This document shows, piece by piece, positions 51,001-63,000 of a DNA stretch of 64,000 nucleotides (its first letter is position 1; each line of letters opens with the position of its first letter). Position numbers and translations under genes: made by a program. The DNA is from Phoronis australis (Eukaryota > Phoronida > Phoronidae). The notes below the pieces were generated by a model. That model saw only the letters and a list, made by a program, of their open reading frames with translations, ran no database searches and had not been told where the DNA came from. The stretch spans positions 248,769-312,768 of the forward strand of contig NMRA01000237.1 in the NCBI GenBank assembly GCA_002633005.1, in the 5' to 3' direction.

Positions 51001-54000
51001 TACTCTCAGTTAAATTTTTCATTTTCAGGTCTAAATTATCTTCTTAAACTCTAGCAACATTAAAAAAAACTAAACCAATATATGTTCTCCCTTAAATTTA
51101 TAGTCATCGCCAATCAGAAAGATCACAATTTACCATAAAATTCATTTCAGTAGCACCAGTTGTGCTTTCAAGACAGCAAATAGTCCAAGATACATTCTGT
51201 CACTATAAGTAATCCATACCTCTATTTGTTCAGTGCCCCTTGAGTTTGTGCGACCCCTGCAAGACTTAGAGGTCAAAGAAGGTCAGCCAATCAGATTGGA
51301 GTGTGAAGTCAACAAGCCAGACCAAGCCTGCAAATGGTTGAAGGATGGTAAACCTCTCCGTCCCAGTGACAAGAATAAAATATCTGCTGATGTCTATATC
51401 CACTCTCTGGTCATTGCTGAGGCAACGATTGATGATGAAGCGGAGTACTCTGTTGTCATTGACAATGAACAGTGCTCGGCAACTGTGCTTGTGGAAGGTA
51501 AGCAATGAAGGCCCTTGATTGTTGTTTTTTGTGAGAGGACTTCACTCTTTCTGTTCATTAAATAACCTAAAATATATGACATTATTCTTTTTACAAATAA
51601 GTAGTTGATTTTTCAATGCAAGTGTGTTTGAATTTGTGAATAGTCATTTTCTAATGGAAATTAAGTCCTCAGAATATATTACAACCAAAAGAAAAATCTT
51701 ATAAACATGTCAAGTCTGAGAGGCTTTTGAAAATTAAAGAAAATGAAGATCAGTTTTGTTTCTATAAGGAACTATAATGGTGCATTGTATTTCCAGAGGA
51801 AATCATTGACATTGTTCGTCCGTTGGAAGACCAAGAGGTAACGACCATTCCAGGAACAGCCACTTTTGAATGTGAGCTGTCCCGACCCAATGTACTGGCA
51901 GACTGGCTGTGCAATGAAGACATCATCACCCCCTCAGATAAATACCAGATCTCCTCAGTTGGCTGTGTGCACACACTGGTCATAAACAATGTGGATGGTA
52001 GGGATGATGCTGAATATACTATACGCATTAAGGACAAGAAATCAACAGCGGGACTATTTGTAGATGGTGAGTCTTGAGCCCTGTTTAGATTAAGCTGAAA
52101 CTAAAGCAAGGTTGCTCAAAGGTTTTGGAGGCAAAAAATATATATATTCATGGAGTGTAGTGTGTTTCAGATTTGTTCCTTGTTTATTTCTGTGTTGATT
52201 GACACATGTCAGATTGCCCCTGTGGTGTCAAAATTATACAGAACAACACACATTACATAGTAACTCAAGAAATTTAATGCTTTGTTTCAGTCCCACCACA
52301 AATGAAGATTGACAAGAGATATGAAGACACGGTGATCCTCAATGCTGGAAAATCGACTGTGTTTGAAATTCCATTCATTGGCAGCCCTGCTCCAAGTGTC
52401 ACATGGACATATAATGGCGGCAAGTTGCCAGATGTCACGAGAATGAAGGAAGACACGATCTACAGCATGACAACACTGTCGTTGAAATCAGTCATCAGGA
52501 GTGACAGTGGAGACTACCTCCTGACATTGAAGAGCTCCTCTGGAACAGCTAGCCATAATATCAAACTGCTGGTACTCGGTATGTCATAAAATAATTCATG
52601 CGTTAGCGTGATTTGCATTTGGGTAATATGCATCGATCAATGGGCACATCCAGAAATAACACAGTGCCACTCTGAATATGCAGTATCTACCCACAATGGT
52701 GAGCGCCCACTGAGCAATTGCCCTTAATGCCATTATGATAAAAGTTTTTTGTTCCACAATGAGCTGCAGTGCAAACACCAGGACATTTGACTAGCTAGAC
52801 CCAACTGTTTGAAAACTTAATCAATCATGCAGTGTGCCTAATTCAGGACATTGCTATGAAAGTTCTCATTACTTAATGGTTTATCAAGTTGATTCGACTT
52901 CCTAAGATAGCCTGGCAATGGCCCACTCTCCATGTTTATGTCTCTATATGATGGTAGATATAGAATGCTGCAAAGGTGGTCCCAACCACGATTTTTAAAG
53001 TAAAAATGCTTGCATCAGCCTTAAAAAACAGAAGGGCAACGTTGCTTTTTGGTTGCATCAGTAAGCAGTGTGTGGAGGGTGGCCAACTAGGCTTTCTACT
53101 AAATCCATTTTATATTTCTTGAACAGACAAACCAGATGCACCAGTGAACCTCCAGGCCACAGAAATTGGTGCTGACTACATCATACTCAAGTGGGAGCCG
53201 CCCAAAGATGATGGAGGCTGTGAAATCACCGAGTACATTATCGAGAAGCGTGACGCTAACCGTCGCTCATGGCAACATGTTGGCACTACCTCTGACCTCG
53301 AGTTCCGAGTGAGTGGACTTACTGAGGGAAACAGCTATGCCTTCCAAGTGAGCGCCAAGAATGCCTGCGGCGTCAGTGAACCAATAGAAACACAGAAGGC
53401 ACTGGAGGCTAAGAGTCCATTTTGTAAGTGGTGTTGCTGGCATTTGATGCAGAAGTTACTTGTGTTGTTTTATACCGTATTTTGGTAACTTCAAAATTCA
53501 GGTGATGGTGAGTCACTACACTAAATATTGTTGAGGCCACCGGCCATCTTCAAATGTTTTGTTTCTGTCTGGAATATATAGGATTTTGTAACAGTGACTT
53601 AGAGTTGAACCTAATTTTATAGAACATAATATCATGGACCAAGTGGAATTCACCAATTGGTAATGCAGTCCAATTCACATTGACTTTCTTCACCGTGAAT
53701 TTAGCATTTTATCATTCTGTGTGGCATTAACATTATGTTACGAACAGCATTTGATTTGATCATCTGTTACCACAATTACTTGCTTACTAGCTCCACCTGG
53801 TGCACCTTCCAAGCCAGATGTGAGTGACATCTGTAAAGACTCGTGCCTGTTGTCTTGGAAACCACCTACAGAAGACGGTGGAACTCCCGTCATTGGCTAC
53901 ATAGTGGAGCGTAGAATGACGACAGCCACTCGGTGGATGCGTCTGACACGTGATCTTGTCTCTGACACCTCCTACGCTGCAGAGATGGTGGAAGGTTCAG

Positions 54001-57000
54001 AGTATGAGTTCAGAATCGTTGCAGAAAACAAAGTTGGACCTGGTGAGCCGGGCCCAGCCAGTGACAGGGTTCTAGCAAAAGATCCTTGGGGTAAGTGTTT
54101 TAGTTTCATACTATGCATGAGTCTTTTTTCAAAGTATTGTGTATGGTTTAAATTGTTGATAGCTAGTCAATAACTAATGGAGTTTTGTCACAGCTATGCT
54201 GCGGTCAATCCAATCCTCCCACTTTCAGGAGAATGAAAAATCTGCTGTCTTTTGAAAAATCTCATACGTATTAAATTAAATTTAGATTTGAAAAATCTTG
54301 AACTCTCTGTGGGCTGGAGGCCTGTTACATGAAATAAACCTACTATTGTAGGTGTCATGAGTACAGTAAATGTAAACTTCACAGTGATCATCAGCACTGA
54401 CATGTATTCAGCACTTCTCATTTCGTAGCACTATATTACTGTTCTCTACCCTTTCCCTTTTCCACTTTAAGAGTTGAAAGATGTTTAGCTTCATTTTATT
54501 TTTATGTGCATTTTGTAGACCATCTGAATGACAGCAAACCAATAAAATGAAAGTTTCTTCAAATCTAATCAAATCTTGTTGTCTTTTTGTTATTTTTCTG
54601 TTTTTCAAAATACTCGCTTTATTTCTAAAAATGCTGAGAATTTCACTATGTGTTTGTTCATGACAGCTGTACAGCACAAACCAATACTGACTGAGAAGTA
54701 CTATTTTCTTCTTGTTTGTTTTTGTCAGGAAGTATAACTTTAAAACTAAAATTTCATTCCCCCACCATGTTGTGGTCCAAATTTAAAATTCTTTACCATT
54801 ACCATGGGCTTGTACAATATGCAAGTCCATGCCATGTTTCTTTTTAAAATTAATGTTTATTACGAGAAATATAATGTGCAATAATTGGAGTTATGCCTAG
54901 AAAGCGCTAGCAAGCATTACATTTGGGCCATTAAACTATCCCCATTACAGACAAACCTGGCAAACCAGGCACACCTCAGTCAGGTGAGACAACCAACAAT
55001 TCCATTGCTCTCACCTGGGTAGCGCCCAAGTCTGACGGTGGTAGCCCCATCTTCAACTACATCATCGAGTACCGTGCCGTCGGTGCATACCGTTGGCTGA
55101 GGACAGAGGAGACAATTGCAGATACAATGTACACCGTGAAAGGCCTGAAAGAGGATCAGGAATATGAGTTCAGAGTTGCTGCCGAGAACAAGGCTGGCTT
55201 GGGAGAGTTCTCTGACAAGACTACGCCCATCCGTGCAAAGGAGCCCATTGGTAAGTTATACAGAATTTTTTCATTTCCTCCATCGGATCTTGTTTGGTAA
55301 CATGCTAAGTGGTGCCAGCAGTTCCTAAACAAAAGAAGCTGGTCGTAAATTAAGACATTAGAAACTCAGCCCATTTGATGGCACCTTGTACTATATCAAT
55401 AGATCTGTACAATTCTTGGTGTTTTCAAGTGGCCTGTTTATCAGGGATCTTGATCCAAGACCCTATTGTGTGGTGTAAAGCAATTACCACATTAGCAATG
55501 TCTTCACAGCAATGGAACACCTGCTGAAATAAATGTGTATATCATGGACTAAAACTGGGGATTTTTTTAGAACTATTTGGCTTCTGAAATCAAATTCCTG
55601 GTAAAAAGTTGGATCGTTTTTACCCAAAGAAATACAATGAAGTTAGGCAAAATAGATAGATCCTCTGATACCCATTTAAACCAAGTGTAGGATTTTTGTA
55701 AAAGAATAAATTTCAACTGTAGTTTGTGCTATTTAGATCCCAACCTCTGTTTATGGATCATTCACAGCCAATAGCTTTGTTGTGTCCTGTTTCAGTTGGT
55801 GTGGCCCCAGAGATCTTGGTTCCCTTGGATGAACTCACAGTCTCAAGCCATCAGCCTGCTACACTTCTCTGTGACATTGATATTGGTACTCCGGCAGCTG
55901 AGATCAAATGGTAACGATTTTTGAAATTCCATCTTTCCATACTTAAAAGGATACTAAACCCTGTTTTGATGATTTCCATCAATCCTAGTTCTGTCTCCTG
56001 CTAATACATCACTGGCTTCAATCTTTCAACTCAGACAGGAATCAACTAAATTCATACTCCCTATGTCACAGATTGGACATTAAAGTCCTTGGTGGGTGGT
56101 CTTCTCCCAGAGTTGCCATGTTATTCGCTGAAAGCGTAGGTCACGCTTGCCCGTTAAGTGGACTTCGAAAAGAGTTTTCAATTTTTCCTCCAAACTTTTG
56201 AAGGTTGTCGAGGGTTACAGAGCATTATTTTGTTTCAGAGAACTGAATGGGAAAGTTGTTTTTATTATCCTGTTAATAAACCAAAACCTGGTTTAGTGTC
56301 CTTTTAACTCATTGCTCATTGCCAAAATGGGGGTAGTTGTTATACTCTTGTTATTAGTATAACAGCCCTTATGAATTTTTGCCCTTAGAGGTTTTGATGG
56401 TTTCAAAAAATTGCATAAGCATTTTAAAGAATCTACTTTTATTAGTCTGCTTAGAGCGCATTTCCTCAATGCAGCGATTTTGGAGCACTTTGTTGTATTG
56501 GATTTACAAACAATTACTAGATTTTGCAATACTTGAATTTATTCATAGAATCATGGAACAGCTGCATAGTCCATTTTAGTTGGCTGGTGTTTTGCCCCCA
56601 AGATAAACTGTAATTACAAAGTATTTGATATGCAAAGTATTTGATATTTGCCCACAGGTTCAGAAATGGTAAAGAGTTGTCTCCCAGTGGCAACTACGAA
56701 ATGACATTCGAAGATGAGGTTGCATCTTTGCTAATCAAGGATGTAAAGGAGAGCGATGGTGGTAAATACACCATTGAGGCCACCAATCCTCTTGGTCGTG
56801 TGGAGTCGTCAGCTGTCATTACCGTCCAAGGTAGGATTTTGCTACGTGAACTCTGTGTTCTTACGCTCATACATGTATGTTTCTGTTGAATACTGTTGTA
56901 CAATAATCTTGACGCTTTTAAGTATTATTAAAATGGAGGACAGTTTAGTTCAGTGGTTGTGGCTGCAACTTTTATTTTGTGATGCCTGGGTTCACTATCA

Positions 57001-60000
57001 TGCTCTCACTGTATGAACTTTGACCTAATTGTATCTTGCCTTCCTGAGCTTGGTCTTCAACTTGTGTGTATGAAAATGTGGGCGTGTGGACTTTCTGTAC
57101 CCAGGGTTATCATGAAAAACAGTGCTGGGGACTTTTGAGGCTACTCTGGTCAAAATACTGCAAGTTTATTTTCATTATAAGCTGATCAGTTCTGGATTTT
57201 TGACAGTTTGTCTCACAATACCAAAGTACAGGCACTTTTTAGAATTAATTTAATGTCTTTCAGTTGCTCCTAAGCTGGAGTCTAACATCAACTACAGCAA
57301 GCCACAGACAGTGAAAGCGGGATCAACAGCCAAGTACGAGTTCACCTTCACTGGGACACCAACACCCGCTGTTGAGTGGAAAGTGAACAATGAGAGTCTC
57401 CATCCTTCTGCTGTTGTCACCATCAACTCCGGAGACAACCACACCACACTGGTTTTGAAGAATCCTACTGCAGACAATGCTGGCGTGTATGCGGTTATAG
57501 CAAGAAATCCTGCTGGTGAAGACACTGCGCAGTTCACTGTTACTGTCCTTGGTGAGTATTGGTGCCTTTTCTATTGCTGCCTTTCAATACCATGTTTGAT
57601 CAAATACTGAAATGAAAAGTGGAATTCCGTTGGTAAATAATTAAGTCCTGCAAATCAGAACTGAAAGTAATCTGTCCGACTTTGTCATCCGTGGTAGCAG
57701 TTGCTTTTCATTCACTGTCCAACAATTATAGAAGAGCTCCAGCTTAACTTATTTAAAAATTCTGATCTTTTCTCTTATTTTTCACACAATAATTAAATAT
57801 AAGTAGGCAGGTTAAGTAATTTTGTTTTTTTCAACTTTAAAAATCAATTAATTGCTTCTCTTCAGACAAACCCTCACCACCTCAAAATCTTGAAGTCAGC
57901 GAAACAACAAAAGACTCTGTCACTGTATTCTGGCAACCACCTGCTAGCGACGGAGGGTCAGAGGTCACATCTTACATCATAGAAAAGAGAGACATTAAGC
58001 GTTCCTCTTGGATGAACGTGGCCTCTGTATCCGCAAGCACACTTACCTACAAGGTGCCTAAGCTGGTCGAAGGAAGTCAATACTTGATCCAGGTGTTCGC
58101 TGAGAACAAGATTGGAGCCAGTGAACCTGCTGCACTGAAGGAACCAGTGACGGCAAAGAATCCATTTGGTATGTGTGGTGCTATGTCAAGCGCTGTATGT
58201 TAATTAAAGTCACTATAATCCATGCATGTTCTGTTGTCAAAAGTTATTTTCTTCTCAGACATATTTCCTCCATCCAAAGCTACGCCGTGATACTCTAATC
58301 CTTTCTAATCAATTGAAATTGGTTGCAACAAAACGTCTGGAATTCTCTTGACGAACACACTGTTTCGGGGACTGAAACCTATCCACCGTGACATGCAAAC
58401 TTTATGAGCCTGTTCAGTTCTTCTCAAGCTTGGAAATTATTTCTCATCTAAGTAAGAAACAAATTAATTGAGACCAAGTTTATCACCGACTGTAAGCGGC
58501 TCAAATCAAAAGTTGGTTTTGACTGTAGGCATGGGTTTATTTCCTCCCTAAAGGCTGAATCTGACAAACACATGTTAGCAATAGAAACTGATCGCTTTGA
58601 ATTTGTGGGCTTGTGCTTCAGTAGCAAGAAAACTGTCACTCCTGTGACCAAAGTAATATACTTGGGTTCAAATCTTGACCTCATTGAGACATGGGGCTTG
58701 CAGTATTGGAGGCTGAAAATCCAGTGCCTCCACTGGGTAGCATGATAGAGGAACTATGTGACTGTCCTCTTGGGTTTTCAATACTGATAAATACGTAACA
58801 TTCTCTTGTCCATACTAGTGCTTGTATTATATCTCAGTATGTATATTTTAGATGAGCCAAGTGCTCCACAGAACCTAGCTGTTGCAGACGTGACCAAATC
58901 TCACGTGAAACTCACTTGGGATGCTCCAGAGACAGATGGTGGCTCCCCCATCACATCATATCTCGTCGAGAAGCGGCAACAATTTAGCACGAGGTGGACA
59001 CGTGTCAATAAAGATTCATTGTTGGACACAGCTTACACTGTGACAGACGTGATCGAAGCCAACAGTTACGAGTTCCGTGTGTCTGCTGAGAATGCAGCAG
59101 GAGTGGGGAAGCCATCAAAGACAGTGGGGCCAATCACTGTGCAGGACCCTGTTGGTATGTTGAAAAGGGTGAATGGCGTTTGAGTTTGTTTTGTTTTTGT
59201 TTTTTCTTCACTGGTGTTTACTATCTCCACTCCTTCTTGATCAAAAACCTATTGATCTGTTTGTTTAATGTTGATTGTAGTTTAGGTCCTTAATATTTAG
59301 TCACCCAAAATTGACAACTGTATACTACCTCGTAGACAGATTTTGTAACCTGTTTCATAACGTGTTTTGTGTTTGTTTTAACGTCTCACTTCACATTCAT
59401 TCAATCAGTTACAGTACAGGCCTACATGATTCACCAGGAAAAATATTTTTTCCATTCTTACTGTTTGTAACAGTAAAAAACACTGTTGCGAATCTAGTGT
59501 TTGGCTTTGAACCAGCTTTTTACCTTCAGCTGATACTTTTTTGGCTACCAGCATGTAGAATGAAAATTTTCAACTTCACTTAGTTCAGCCTGTTGTTATT
59601 TGCTGGCAGATCTAGGATATATCACAAGGGGAGGACCTGACCAAAATGTCCAAAACATAAAGTTTAACATCAGGGATAACCTTTAATTGATCATACTGTG
59701 ATGGTGGTTGGAAAATAGCTGGGCACCCCCTCCGCATTTGGTGGTTAGCTTGTTTTTCAAAATCACAGTTCAAAGGAAGTGTTTTGACATCGGTGCTTTG
59801 GTCAGCTTCAAGTGAACTCGGGCATTTCTCATCGAGTATTGTTATTCTCTGTATTTTGGCCGCTCTGTATTGTAGTTGATTGATGTCTGTACAATAATTC
59901 ACCTGTCACCTGTTTTCTTCGTTGTTTAAGCACACTTTGTTGATTTTCACCTGTCTGTCACTGTTATTCTCTTTATTTATTGCATCACCTGTATTCTTTC

Positions 60001-63000
60001 TTCACTCCTTGTGTTGCCACAGCCATCGATGAAGAGACCGGTTTGCCTTGTGGTAAGCAGCTACAATAGAAAAAATCTTTATTTCTAGTAGAATTTATCT
60101 GCTGAAAGTTATGTTGCAAAGCACATAATAATGATCTCTGAGGTTCTATAGAAAATTTTACTAATCTATTTAATATTTACTATAACTAATTTAAATAAAG
60201 ATAACTAACTGTTTCAATCGCCACCTGTAGTGATGGGAAGGACCACTGCTCTGAAGCTGTAAGGACAAACTTTGGTTAGTTATAAATGCAAATTTTTCTA
60301 TTGAGAGAGGAGTTTAGACTGCCTTGTCAGTTTGAAACTGCACAACTGTTTTGTGGTTCTGACATTAAACTGAAGTTTCTGATTACTACAATCACTGTTT
60401 TTTTTTATGAAAGGGACTTTAAATTAAGCACTGTATGCTTAATTGCTGAATTGTTGTTAAGTCCATTTGCATTCTCAACAGCTGAGATCAATATAATGTA
60501 CAAAGATTGTACTAGGTTCAAACTGTAATTCACCTTTTATGGTTCCAATTGATCATGGAAAACCTGGAAAATAGCTCAAAAATAATTTCAATGGAGGGAG
60601 AACACGTAACAAATTTCATGAGGAGAATAAAACGCCTCGTTTTGTCAGCCATGCGGTGAGTTCACCCTTCAGTTCTGCTTGCCAACTAAGGCATTATAAT
60701 TTCTTAAAACTGCTTTGAGGTGGCGATAGGCCCCCGAGGAAAGCAGTGAAAACTGATGGGGCTTCCTTGAATAATAAATAGGTGTAGTAACAGTTTTCAA
60801 TGGTGTTAACTTAGGCAGAACTATTTCTTGGATAATAAAAATTATAATTGCATCCTGTTAAGTCATCAGAAACATATGAAACATCTGAACACCATATGTG
60901 TGAATGCTATGTCGTATTTTGATTAATAATTGTGTGCTTCATTTTACAGTGCCTCTAGAATTCGTCAAACCTCTCATTGACATTGATGTTACCGAACTCA
61001 AGGATGCGACCTTGGAGTGTGAGGTCAACAAGCCGGATCTCAAGCCCAAATGGTACAAGGACGACAAACCTATCTACTCTGGAGACAAATATGAGATCTC
61101 GTCGATCGGAGTCAGCCACACACTGAAGATCCACAAGGTTGAACTTGATGATGAGGCAGAATACACAGTGAAGCTGGAAGATAAAACGAGTTCGGCGACT
61201 GTCTTTGTGGAAGGTGGGTTGAGAAGTATTATGTTTGCTCAGATGTCTCATGTTTGATTCTGAAGATATTAATACCTCATATGTCTGCTGGGTACTACTG
61301 TTCTTAGTTGTAAATAATTTTACTGTTTGTCTTGATTTGAATTCTCCTTTAAATGTGTAATTCATGGACCAAACCATTGACTTCCTGTTGTTAAACTATA
61401 GACACCAACAACTTTGTATTTTTTATTTTTTTTGCAATGAAGCTGCCCCAGTAAATATCACATTCTTTTGTCTTTAGAGGAGAAGTTTGACTTTGTCCGA
61501 CCCATAAAAGATGCAGAGGTGACTGAAATACCTGGTGAGGCCACATTCGAATGTGAACTGTCCACCCCTGACATTCCTGTTCAGTGGTTGAAAGATGGCA
61601 AGCCAATCAAGCCATCAGAAAAGGTGAAGATCATCGACGATGGACAAGTTCACAAGCTGGTGATGAAGGGGGTGACAGAAGAGGATGAAGCAGAGTTCAC
61701 TGTTGTGGCTAGGGGGAAGAAATGCACCGCTGGCTTATTTGTGGAAGGTATGCTCACAGCCATTGCTCAAGAGGTTTTTTTCCACACTGAATGCTTTGAC
61801 AAGCCTTAAACTTAGAGGTCTGTTTTGGTTGCAGATTGATATCTCCATTTTAGTTTGTAATACTTCAGTCAATATTCCGACTTATTTTAGATTATTGCAT
61901 CCGATATTTAATGGATTTTTATGTCTTTAAATTACAGTTAGAAATGTGGACTTTTGCTTTTTCACTTCACTTCAACCTGCGGAAATAAAGAGTTGTAATA
62001 CTTTGTGCTATAATTTTAAGTTTCGTTTCTATATGTCTGGCACCATTGCAGCTCATATGTATAATTTTATAATATCTGTTGGCTAATGTTAATAATTGAT
62101 ATTTGTGACCATTATAGTTAATCCATTTCCAGCTGCACCCAAACTTACCATTGATGACAAATACAAGCAAACAATCATACTGAAAGCAGGCAGTGCCACT
62201 GTTTTTGAAATTCCATTTGTTGGCAATCCTATGCCCAAAGTTGTGTGGAAGTTCAATGGTGGTTCATTGCCTGACACCAAACGTATGAAAGAAGAAACCA
62301 TCCGCAGAATGACATCATTGAGCCTTCGTAATGTGGAGCGCAAGGACTCTGGTGATTACCAGCTCACAGTTTCCAATGACAACGGCCAGATGGAGGTCAC
62401 CATCACTCTGCTTGTTGTTGGTAAGACAGTCACATCTTTGTTATGACGTCATGGAGATTGAAGTTTTTTGCTGCTTCTTGTGCAGCTTTTACTAAAGATT
62501 ATGATTTATAGAGGGCAAACATTTGCCTTATCACAATATTGTTGTCCATTAACAATGTCAAGCAATGATCATTAGGGTAATATAAACAGGTATTTTGATG
62601 TCAATCTCGCTAATAGCCCTGAAAAATATGCAAGTGGGTCATTGTGACATATCAATTGATTACTTAATTTATGCAGTAAGTTTGCATATTTTTAGCAAGC
62701 TTTTCTTGTTGCCATTAATCTACACCTGTCACTAACTGGAGCTATATTAAATGTGTTATGTGGACTAAGACCTACACTTTTTACCTCCCATTTACCATTT
62801 TTAGACAAACCTGACACACCACGTGATCTGGAGGTCACTGATGTCACAGAATCAACCATCAGTCTTCAATGGAAAGAACCCATGGACAATGGAGGAAGTG
62901 ACATCACTGGCTACCTCCTAGAGAAACGCGAAGCCAGCCGGCGGTCGTGGCAGACTGTGACCACTACCTCTGACCTGTCGTATGTCGTCACCGGTCTGAC

